Part shown: in pieces, positions 1 to 7,431 of the stretch | Numbering within the stretch: the stretch's first letter is position 1 | How the letters are laid out: each line of letters starts with the position of its first letter | Assembly (NCBI GenBank): GCA_013306675.1 | Contig: JABLUY010000388.1 | Coordinates: 1 to 22,081 of the forward strand | Direction: 5' to 3' | Origin: Thraustochytrium sp. TN22 | Taxonomy: Eukaryota > Sar > Bigyra > Thraustochytrida > Thraustochytriidae | Length of the DNA stretch: 22,081 nt | Program-made: the position numbers and the translations under genes | Notes under the pieces: model-generated | Database searches by the model: none | Seen by the model: the letters and a program-made list of their open reading frames with translations, nothing else | What the model was told of the DNA's origin: nothing

Positions 1-259
1 AGCGGCGGCGGGCGCGGGCGCGCGGGCGGCGCGCGCGCGGGCGGGCGCGCGCCGGCGCAGGCAGAGCGGCACGCCGCGCCTGCGTCCGCAGACCGGCCCG
101 CCACCGCGGCGGTGCGAGGCGGCGGCCCGCCGCGGCAGCGGTGCGACGGTTTGAAAAGGCGGGAACCCCGGCCGCGAGCAGAACTTCATCGCGGGGGAGT
201 TGGACGAGTTGGAGAGCGCCGCGGAGGTCGGCTCGCTCGGGGTCGGCGGCGCGAGCAGG
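1..259. promoter_or_regulatory. 5' flank of the prolyl oligopeptidase gene
   Basis: The first 130 bases are almost pure G and C with many CpG steps. Just upstream of the gene is a less GC-rich patch containing GGCGGGAA (158-165), which resembles an E2F half-site, although one such match is weak evidence. An open frame runs into the gene from a TTG at 200, but the first in-frame ATG is at 260, so this stretch is most likely promoter and 5' leader. No TATA box is visible. Confidence 0.4.
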
Positions 260-2467
260 ATGATGAGCGTGAACGTGTCCAGGCACGCCGTGGCGGCGGC
301 CGGCTTCGTGGCCGGAGCCGCGGCGCTGGCGAGGCTCTTGCGGACGCGCGCGCTGTCGCGCGATGCGCTGCAGTGGCTCGAGGAGGTGGATTCCGAGGCG
401 GCGCTGGACTGGGTGCGCGCGCAGAACGACGCGCTTCCCGTGGACGGCAAGGGCGAGACGTACGAGCGCATCCTCAAGATCCTGGACTCCAAGGAGAAGA
501 TCCCGTATGTGGGCAAGATCGGCAACATGTACTACAACTTCTGGAAGGACGACCAGCACGAGCGCGGCCTGTGGCGCCGCACCTCGCTGCAGGAGTACGA
601 GAAGGCCGAGCCCACCTGGGAGACCGTGCTGGACGTGGACGCGCTCTCCAAGGAGGACGATGAGAAGTGGGTCTGGAAGGGCTACGCGCTCTTGGACGAA
701 GGCGACGAGGTCGAGCCGGAGCGCATCATTGTGTACCTCTCGCCGGGCGGCGGCGACGCCAAGGTCTGCCGCGAGTTCAGCCTGTCCACGTGCTCCTTCT
801 TGGACGCGGACGACCGCCCGTTCGAGCTCCCGGCCGCAAAGACGCACGTCTCCTGGAAGGACCGCGACACGTTGCTGGTCGGCTCGGACTTTGGGCCCGG
901 CTCGCTCACGAGCTCGGGTTACCCGCGCGTCGTCAAGGAGTGGAAGCGCGGCACGCCGCTGAGCGAGGCGCGCACCGTCTTCGAGGGCGAGCTGGCCGAC
1001 GTCATCATCAATGGGTCGTTCGTGCGCGAGCGCCTCGGCGTTGCCTTTCAGGTCTCCTCGCGCGCCATTGGCTTCTACTCCAACGAGGTCTACGTGCACA
1101 GCGTCACGGGCTTGCGCACCGAGGACGGCAAGCCTTTCGAGCTGCCCGGGGCCGGCGCGCCGCGCAAGATCCCCATCCCGGACGATGCGGACGCCAACTA
1201 CTTTGCCGATCAGCTGCTTGTGGACCTTCGGTCCGACTGGAAGGGCTTTAGCAAGGGCTCGCTGCTGAGCATCCCCATGGCCAAGATCCTCGCCGCCTCC
1301 TCGGAGGACGACGTGCAGGCCTCGGACCTGCTGCCGCTCTTCGAGCCGTCCGAGCGCGTGGCGCTCGCCGGTCTCACCAAGCTCAAGTCGCGCCTCATCG
1401 TGGAGATTCTGGACAACGTGCGCTCGCGCCTCGACCTCTGGCGCTATGACGCCGAGGCGCGCCGCTGGGTGCGCGAGTCGCTGCCCGAGGGCCACGCAGG
1501 CCGCACGCCCAGCCTCGACGCCGTCAGCACCTGGGCTCTTGACGGCAAGTACTCGGACCTGTACTGGAGCACCACCGAGGGCTACACGCTGCCGGTCACG
1601 CTCTCGCTTGCCGACGCCACGGGCGCGCAGCCCACCAAGTCGCTGAAGCAGGAGCCCACCCGATACGACGCCTCGGGCATAGTGGTCGAGCAGTTCCAGG
1701 CCACCTCCAAGGACGGCACGCTCGTCCCGTACTTTCAAGTCGCCCGCAAGGCGCAGGGCAAAGCGTCGCCGCGGCCCACGCTGCTCTACGGCTACGGCGG
1801 CTTTGAGATCTCGCTCACGCCGGCGTACCAGACCACAACGGGCGTCAGCTGGCTCGAGAAGGGCCACGTCTACGTGTGCGCCAACATCCGCGGCGGAGGC
1901 GAGTTCGGCCCGCGCTGGCACCAGGCGGCCCTCCGTGAGAACCGCAACAAGGCCTACGAGGACTTTGAGGCTATTGCCGAGGACCTCATCAAGCGCGGCG
2001 TCACCACGTCGAAGCAACTCGGCATCATGGGCGGCTCCAACGGCGGCCTGCTCATGGGCAACATGCTCACGCGCAGCCCGGACCTCTTCGGCGCTGTCGT
2101 CTGCATGGTGCCTCTGCTCGACATGAAGCGCTACACCAAGCTCCTGGCCGGCGCCTCCTGGATCGCCGAGTACGGCGACCCTGACACCAGCGACTGGGAC
2201 TTTCTTCAGCACTACTCGCCGTACCACAAGCTCAAGAAGGGCACCGCCTACCCGCCCGTGCTCTTTACTACCTCGACGCGTGACGACCGCGTGGCACCGG
2301 CGCACTCGCGCAAGATGGCCAAGAAGATGATCGAGCTTGGCATCCCCAACGTCTTTCACTACGAGAACGTTGAGGGCGGCCACGGCGGCGCCTCCACCAA
2401 CGCACAGCGCGCCCACATGTGGACGCTCTGCTATCAGTTCCTCGAGCGCTTTCTCGTCACCAAGTAG
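260..2467 (+). CDS. Prolyl oligopeptidase family serine peptidase (S9A), bacterial-type
   Basis: A 735-residue serine peptidase of the prolyl oligopeptidase family, which cleaves short peptides after proline. The C-terminal alpha/beta-hydrolase domain carries the full triad: Ser593 in GGSNGG, Asp675 in TRDDRV and His708 in GGHGG. The family segment NIRGGGEFGPRWHQ precedes the nucleophile. The middle third fits the seven-bladed propeller that gates the active site. The start is the ATG at 260 (a second ATG follows at 263); the upstream TTG is not a credible eukaryotic start. Residues 8-27 form a hydrophobic, Ala-rich stretch followed by Arg residues, which could be a membrane anchor or organelle-targeting signal. 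From memory, segments such as YYNFWKDDQHERGLWRRTSL resemble proteobacterial S9A enzymes more than animal PREP, so bacterial ancestry is possible. Codon use matches the neighbours and there is no intron. The gene converges on the DUF455 gene. Confidence 0.93.
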   Translation: MMSVNVSRHAVAAAGFVAGAAALARLLRTRALSRDALQWLEEVDSEAALDWVRAQNDALPVDGKGETYERILKILDSKEKIPYVGKIGNMYYNFWKDDQHERGLWRRTSLQEYEKAEPTWETVLDVDALSKEDDEKWVWKGYALLDEGDEVEPERIIVYLSPGGGDAKVCREFSLSTCSFLDADDRPFELPAAKTHVSWKDRDTLLVGSDFGPGSLTSSGYPRVVKEWKRGTPLSEARTVFEGELADVIINGSFVRERLGVAFQVSSRAIGFYSNEVYVHSVTGLRTEDGKPFELPGAGAPRKIPIPDDADANYFADQLLVDLRSDWKGFSKGSLLSIPMAKILAASSEDDVQASDLLPLFEPSERVALAGLTKLKSRLIVEILDNVRSRLDLWRYDAEARRWVRESLPEGHAGRTPSLDAVSTWALDGKYSDLYWSTTEGYTLPVTLSLADATGAQPTKSLKQEPTRYDASGIVVEQFQATSKDGTLVPYFQVARKAQGKASPRPTLLYGYGGFEISLTPAYQTTTGVSWLEKGHVYVCANIRGGGEFGPRWHQAALRENRNKAYEDFEAIAEDLIKRGVTTSKQLGIMGGSNGGLLMGNMLTRSPDLFGAVVCMVPLLDMKRYTKLLAGASWIAEYGDPDTSDWDFLQHYSPYHKLKKGTAYPPVLFTTSTRDDRVAPAHSRKMAKKMIELGIPNVFHYENVEGGHGGASTNAQRAHMWTLCYQFLERFLVTK

Positions 2468-2809
2468 AGCTAGCTAAGGGAAGCTGCGAGGTACCGCCTG
2501 TGACGCCTCTCAACTCTCGTGGAAGAGATCTCTGTTTCGTGCACACAAGGGATAAGCTCTGATCAAAGCAAAAAAGCATTGCGTTTGTCTTGCGCGCCTC
2601 ACACTTTTCTCAAGCAGAGCAACCGCAAGGTAGAGACAGATTTTGCCTCCTAGCGCAACGCTAGCAGGAGCAGGACCAATGTCTGGATCTCGAGCAAGTC
2701 GTGCGTCTGCTCGTGCGCCACGACGCCACTCAAGGCCAATCGCGATTCTCCTCCTTTTGTTTTTGAAAAAGTCACCCGTCGGCCTCGTTGCTTTTTACAT
2801 GAGCCAGAC
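2468..2809. other. Convergent 3' intergenic region (peptidase / DUF455)
   Basis: These 342 bases lie between two convergent stop codons and are less GC-rich than the genes. They should hold both 3' UTRs and polyadenylation sites, although no AATAAA is present. A small perfect hairpin, CTAGCG-CAA-CGCTAG (2650-2664), and T-rich tracts near 2755-2770 and 2790 are the only structures I see. No gene is supported. Confidence 0.5.
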
Positions 2810-3925
2810 TCACGCAGACGAGGCCTGCTCCACAGCATACCACGCCTTGGGCATGCCTGCGCGCTCGCGCGCCTGGTCGTGAAAGGGCGGCTTGAGGCTA
2901 CCCCGAAACTTGCGGCTGACAATGTCCTTGAAGCGGGTGTCGCAGTCCGCGTCGGACCCGCCCACCACGAAACGGAACCAGCGAATCCCCTTGCCGACGT
3001 GCGAAATCTCCTCGGTAAAGATGGCCTCCAGCATGTCGGCGGACTCAGGATCGTCGCGGTCGTTGAAGCGCGAAAACGTGTTGGGTGCCACGTCTAAACC
3101 GCGCGCCTCCAGGACCATATGCTCGATCGCGAGGCGGTTCTCCACGGAGTCTGCCGTCTCCTTGGCCGAGTCCCACAGGCCAGCGTGCGTGGGCAGCGCG
3201 CCGTAAAAGGAGTCAAAGTCGTGCAGGCGCGACTCCCACATGAGAAAGTGTCGTGCCTCGTCGTCCGCAACCTCAACCCAGTCCTCGTAGAACTCGCGCG
3301 GCAGCTCCACCGGGGCGCCGCCAAATCCGAAGCGTGCCACCATGTCCCAAGACAGGTCCACGGCCATGGACTCGATGTGCGCGAGCGCGTGCACCATCTT
3401 CATGCGGTTCTCCAAGCTGCCGCCGCCGCCGCGGCGCGGCACCTCCGAGGGTGCCACGGTCTCCACGTCGCGGCCGGGCTCGTCCGGGACGGGCTCCGAG
3501 CATTCGCCGTGCAGTGCCAGCTCGCCCTCTCGGAAGAGCCGTGCCGCCGTCAGCGTGAGCGAGGCCTTGCGCCTCGGGTTCGCCTCGCGCAGGCACCGGA
3601 TCGCAGCCGCGCGCAGCGTGCCGGCCTTCTTGAGCTCGCGCACGTCCTCCTCCAGGTCGCACAGGTGTGCCCAGCGCTTGCGGAAGCACTCCTGCTCGCG
3701 CGTCGGGAAGCCCTCCAGGATGGCCGGCTCGCGCCGCCGCTGCTCCTGCTTCTTCGGCCGCTGCGCCTTCTTTTGCTTCTGCGCCTTCTTGGCGCCGCCG
3801 CCGGCCTCGGGTGCCGGGGCGGCCGCGGCCTCGCCGCCCGCCGCCGCCGCCGCCGCCCCGCTCATGGCCAGCGTCTGCGCCACGAAGAGAGCGGCGCGCG
3901 CCGTGGAGTCCTCCCGCGCGGCCAT
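2810..3925 (-). CDS. DUF455 ferritin-like protein, probable di-iron protein
   Basis: A 371-residue protein whose C-terminal two thirds match the DUF455 ferritin-like family; its biochemical role is not established. The four-helix di-iron pattern is visible: Glu185 (in HIES), Glu223-x-x-His226 (EARH), Glu273 (in LEARG) and Glu306-x-x-His309 (EISH), two ExxH pairs as in ferritin-like proteins. The N-terminal 70 residues are unusual: an Ala/Gly-rich stretch, then a Lys/Gln/Arg-rich tract (about 46-66) that could be a nuclear or RNA-binding basic segment. The start is the first in-frame ATG at 3925. The frame stays open upstream to 4162, but only from a TTG. Met22 is an alternative start. The gene is head-to-head with kinesin-2 across 419 bp and tail-to-tail with the peptidase. 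Family assignment is firm and function is open. Confidence 0.85.
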   Translation of the reverse strand: MAAREDSTARAALFVAQTLAMSGAAAAAAGGEAAAAPAPEAGGGAKKAQKQKKAQRPKKQEQRRREPAILEGFPTREQECFRKRWAHLCDLEEDVRELKKAGTLRAAAIRCLREANPRRKASLTLTAARLFREGELALHGECSEPVPDEPGRDVETVAPSEVPRRGGGGSLENRMKMVHALAHIESMAVDLSWDMVARFGFGGAPVELPREFYEDWVEVADDEARHFLMWESRLHDFDSFYGALPTHAGLWDSAKETADSVENRLAIEHMVLEARGLDVAPNTFSRFNDRDDPESADMLEAIFTEEISHVGKGIRWFRFVVGGSDADCDTRFKDIVSRKFRGSLKPPFHDQARERAGMPKAWYAVEQASSA

Positions 3926-3945
3926 CCCGCCCGCCCGCCCGCCTC

Positions 3946-3965
3946 GCGCCGCGCCGCGCCGCGCC
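3946..3965. repeat. (GCGCC)4 pentanucleotide repeat
   Basis: Four tandem GCGCC units lie about 20 bp upstream of the DUF455 ATG and read as GGCGC in the direction of that gene. They probably fall in its 5' leader. Confidence 0.75.
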
Positions 3966-4302
3966 GCGTTGCCTGCGTCGCCTCGCGCCTCGGAGGTGGC
4001 GGTCTGCGCGCCCCGGGCCGGCGCTGGCTGCGCGCGAGCGAGCCGTGAGGGCTCGCTCGCGCGCAAATCCGTTCGTGCGGAAAATGCAGCCACAGCAGCA
4101 GCGCAGCCCGGCACGTGCGAGCGCCGGGTCCTTCGCGCCGCGCGGACTGCGGCGGCGGCCAATCTGCGCGCGCGCGCAGAGCGCGAGGTTGGCTCCCGCG
4201 CGGCCGGGCGGCCGGCCGGAGGCGCTCTCGCCCCTGGTTTCTGGCGCCTCGCTCCTGGAGCGAGCGGGGTCCGACGAGGTCGCGGGCGAGGGCGCGCCTT
4301 GA

Positions 4303-4327
4303 AGGCGAGGCGAGGCGAGGCGAGGCG
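4303..4327 (+). repeat. (AGGCG)5 pentanucleotide repeat
   Basis: Five perfect AGGCG copies end 17 bases before the kinesin-2 ATG, almost certainly in its 5' leader. Copy number may vary between strains. Confidence 0.8.
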
Positions 4328-4344
4328 TGGAGGTGCGGGAGACG

Positions 4345-7233
4345 ATGCCGGAGGACGGCGCGCGCGAGTGCGTCAAGGTCGTGGTGCGATGCCGGCCGCC
4401 AAACAAAAAGGAGATGGCCGAGAAGCGGCGCAGCATCGTCACCATGAACACGGAGACGGGCTACGTGGAGCTGGCCAATCCGCGGCAGGAGGGTAGCGTG
4501 AAGGGGTTCACCTTCGACGCCGTCTACGACAAGGACTCGACGCAAAAGATGGTCTACGACGAGACCGCGTTTCCTCTGGTAGAGAGCGTGCTTGAGGGCT
4601 TCAACGGGACGATATTCGCCTACGGCCAGACCGGCTGCGGCAAGACGTGGACCATGTCCGGCCAGGAGGACGCCGACCCTTCTGCGCTGCCACCAGAGGA
4701 GCGCGGCCGCCTGCGCGGCATCATTCCCAACTCTTTCGAGCACATCTTCAACACCATCAAGCTGCGCCATGCGGCCGCGTCGGAGGCGGAGGATGCAGCC
4801 GGTCCTGCACGGACGTGCGAGTTCCTGGTGCGCGCTTCGTACTTGGAGATCTACAATGAGGAAATCCGCGACCTCATGTCCCCCGACCCTAAGAAGAAGC
4901 TGGAGTTGAAAGAGAGCCCAGACAAGGGCGTCTACGTGCGCGACCTCATGTACGAGGTGGTGGACAACCGTGACCACATCGATGCCGTGCTGGCGCGCGG
5001 CAACAACAACCGTACCGTGGGCGAAACGCTCATGAACAGCGAGTCATCGCGGTCGCACTCGATCTTCAGCATCGTCATCGAGGCGAGCGAGACGGACGAG
5101 CACGGCGTTAATCACATCCGCGTTGGCAAGCTGAACCTCGTCGACCTCGCTGGCAGCGAGCGCCAGTCCAAGACGGGCGCCAGCGGCGATCGCCTTCGCG
5201 AGGGCTGCAAGATCAACCTCTCGCTTTCGGCACTCGGCAACGTCATCTCAGCGCTCGTCGATGGCAAAGGTCGCCATATTCCGTACCGCGACTCCAAGCT
5301 GACGCGCTTGCTACAGGACTCCCTCGGAGGCAACACCAAGACCGTCATGATCAGCGCCATCAGCCCGGCCGACTACAATTACGAGGAGACTCTGTCCACG
5401 CTCCGTTACGCAAATCGTGCGAAAAACATCAAGAACAAGCCCATTGTTAACGAAGACCCAAAGGACACTCTCCTGCGCGAGTACAAGGACGAGATCGACA
5501 AGCTGCGGAGGCTCCTAGAGAAACAGCTTCACGGTGAGCTCCCGAGCGCGCACGCCGAGTACCCTGCCACCTTCGCGGCGAAGGGCGGCAGCGCTGGCGA
5601 CAGCGACGCGGCAGCTGCTGCCTCCGCCGCGGCGGAGGCACGGGTCGTCGAGGTGGAAAAGGTTGTAGAGAAGGTCGTTCCAGACAAGCTCGTCGAGGCC
5701 GAAAACCGCGCTTTGCAGGATTACAGCGACGCCGTCGTGGAGCAGCGGAACCGCCTGGGCGAAGAGCTGGATCGCAAGGAAGAGGAAATTGAGCGCCAGC
5801 GACGCGAGCGCGAGGGTCTGGAAAAGAAGCTGCGCCGCCTCGAGAGTCACGTCCTGGGCCAGGACAAGACGGTCAAGCAGGACGAGGTGCGTCGCGAGAA
5901 GGTGCTGGAGGCGCGCAAGCAGCGCGAGCTGCGCAAGGCCCAGCTTAAGCTCAAGGAGCAGCAACGCAAGGAGGCCGAGCTGCGCCAGGCCAAGGAGCGC
6001 GCTGAGGAGGAGAAACGCGCCATTGAGGAGGAGTTTAAGAACGCACAGGGCACCGCGGAAGCCAAGCAGAAGGCGCTCCGCGCGCTGAAAAAGACCATGG
6101 CCCAGAAGATGGACCGTGTGCGCCAGGAGATGCGCGAGCTCGAGGAGGAGTTCCAGGACGAGCGCGAGTCCCTGCTGGAGACGATCCGCGAACAGACGCG
6201 CGACATTAAGCGCCTCGAGCAGGTGGTCGACTTGTTCTTGCCGCCTGCCGAGCGCTCAAAGCTCTGGGAGCTCTCCGTGTGGAACGAGGACGCCGCCGAG
6301 TGGCGCCTGCCCAAGCTCCGTCCGCGCAAGGGCTACAAGCCACTCCGCCTGCCCGGACTGCGCGACAGACAGCAGAACCGGGAGGACGCGGATGCTGCTG
6401 CTGTCGACTGGGACCCGAACGGGGGTGCCGAAGTTGACGACACGCAGCAGGTGCAGGCCTGTCTGCCGCGGTCGCCCGATAAGCAGCAGCGCAAAACGAA
6501 GTCAAGGTCGGGCGCACGTCGGCGGTCCACCGGGGAAGCTGCAGGCATCTTTATCGAGCACTCCTCCGACATGGTGCCATCTATTTCCGGTGGCGTGGAG
6601 ATGCCGCCTATCGTCGCGGCGGGCCACCCAAGGAACGGCGAGGACGCCGAGGCCCTTGCGGAGCGCCGCGCTGAGCGGAAGCGCGAGCGTCGTCGCCTCC
6701 GCCGAATGCAGCGTGAGACCCGCCAGCGCGAGGGCGCCCACGGCGAGAACCTGGACGCTGGCGAGGACGGCCACGAGAACGAGAGCCACGATTTTCTTGG
6801 TGACCTTGACGAAGATCCTGATGCTTCGCCCGATGCCTCGCCCACGGAGCACAGCACCTCGCTCGTGGACGCGAGCTCCGAGCGGCACGACCGGCCGAGG
6901 CGGCGCTCCACCGCGAGCGACCACCGCCGCGAGGACGTCGAGGACAACCGCGCCTCGTCGTCGCCCAGCCAGCGCAAGCGGCCCAAGTCGCGCGCCCGCA
7001 AGCTGTCCTCGAGCCTTGTGCAGGCAGAGGCCTTCGAGGAGGAGAAGGCGACCGGCAACCCAATGGACTGGGCGACGCAGGACCTGCCCATGGACGACGA
7101 CATGTCCTCTGCATTTGGGGATCGCTGCAAGTCGCGGCAGGGCCGCCGCCCCACCTCGTCCGGTATGCGGCAAGACCTCGCGCCAAGCGGCGTACATGCC
7201 TGTGACGCGCCAAGACAACTTGCACCCTTGTAA
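4345..7233 (+). CDS. KIF3: Kinesin-2 motor (KIF3/FLA10-type), flagellar transport
   Basis: A 962-residue, intronless kinesin with an N-terminal motor (about 10-360). The P-loop is GQTGCGKT (94-101), switch I NSESSRSH (231-238) and switch II DLAGSE (267-272), with an intact [12 protein letters not shown] microtubule-binding segment. Kinesin-2 hallmarks are the opening VKVVVRCRP, the [12 protein letters not shown] block and the neck [17 protein letters not shown] long charged coiled coil spans about 430-630, and the kinesin-2 segment FLPP...[10 protein letters not shown] follows. Beyond about 670 the tail is Arg/Ser/Asp-rich, apparently disordered, and longer than in animal KIF3 proteins. The start is ATG 4345, because the upstream in-frame GTG is unlikely. 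Kinesin-2 drives anterograde intraflagellar transport, so the organism probably makes flagella at some stage. It probably pairs with a second kinesin-2 encoded elsewhere. Confidence 0.94.
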   Translation: MPEDGARECVKVVVRCRPPNKKEMAEKRRSIVTMNTETGYVELANPRQEGSVKGFTFDAVYDKDSTQKMVYDETAFPLVESVLEGFNGTIFAYGQTGCGKTWTMSGQEDADPSALPPEERGRLRGIIPNSFEHIFNTIKLRHAAASEAEDAAGPARTCEFLVRASYLEIYNEEIRDLMSPDPKKKLELKESPDKGVYVRDLMYEVVDNRDHIDAVLARGNNNRTVGETLMNSESSRSHSIFSIVIEASETDEHGVNHIRVGKLNLVDLAGSERQSKTGASGDRLREGCKINLSLSALGNVISALVDGKGRHIPYRDSKLTRLLQDSLGGNTKTVMISAISPADYNYEETLSTLRYANRAKNIKNKPIVNEDPKDTLLREYKDEIDKLRRLLEKQLHGELPSAHAEYPATFAAKGGSAGDSDAAAAASAAAEARVVEVEKVVEKVVPDKLVEAENRALQDYSDAVVEQRNRLGEELDRKEEEIERQRREREGLEKKLRRLESHVLGQDKTVKQDEVRREKVLEARKQRELRKAQLKLKEQQRKEAELRQAKERAEEEKRAIEEEFKNAQGTAEAKQKALRALKKTMAQKMDRVRQEMRELEEEFQDERESLLETIREQTRDIKRLEQVVDLFLPPAERSKLWELSVWNEDAAEWRLPKLRPRKGYKPLRLPGLRDRQQNREDADAAAVDWDPNGGAEVDDTQQVQACLPRSPDKQQRKTKSRSGARRRSTGEAAGIFIEHSSDMVPSISGGVEMPPIVAAGHPRNGEDAEALAERRAERKRERRRLRRMQRETRQREGAHGENLDAGEDGHENESHDFLGDLDEDPDASPDASPTEHSTSLVDASSERHDRPRRRSTASDHRREDVEDNRASSSPSQRKRPKSRARKLSSSLVQAEAFEEEKATGNPMDWATQDLPMDDDMSSAFGDRCKSRQGRRPTSSGMRQDLAPSGVHACDAPRQLAPL

Positions 7234-7431
7234 TGACAAAAAAGAGGAAGCTTTTCCCATGGTGGCACCGCGGGTGTCCTTGCTACAGCATAGCAACCTC
7301 TTGCCGGAGGGAAAGGAAGCTCACAACCAGCTGGCTCCATGCCAGACGGCCGTCTTTGCTCCTGTATTGCATTGCAAAGCAATGATGCATTGCGTTGCAT
7401 TTCCCAATGCTCTCGCTCATCTGCATAGTTC
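7234..7431. other. Convergent 3' spacer, kinesin-2 / TRS120
   Basis: This is 198 bp between convergent stops, distinctly AT-richer than the coding DNA. It holds a perfect 12-bp palindrome AGACGGCCGTCT (7344-7355), a small inverted repeat ATTGC-AAA-GCAAT (7371-7383) and several TTGCATT-like words (7365-7410). It probably contains the 3' ends of both transcripts. No gene is seen. Confidence 0.45.

Larger units (their letters stand above)
3926..4344. promoter_or_regulatory. Bidirectional promoter, DUF455 / kinesin-2
   Basis: A 419-bp head-to-head spacer between ATGs on opposite strands. It is extremely GC-rich and has no TATA box. Each gene has a pentanucleotide repeat close to its ATG: GCGCC copies at 3946-3965 on the DUF455 side, and five AGGCG copies at 4303-4327 on the kinesin side. 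An alternating CG run lies near 4167-4182. The shared promoter role is inferred from layout alone. Confidence 0.5.

Noticed and set aside
200-259. An upstream start for the prolyl oligopeptidase.
   Set aside because: The codon at 200 is TTG. The first in-frame ATG is at 260, and the extra residues add no recognisable family sequence.
3926-4162. An N-terminal extension of the DUF455 protein.
   Set aside because: It is open only from a TTG, consists of Arg/Ala-rich sequence, and would occupy most of the divergent promoter.
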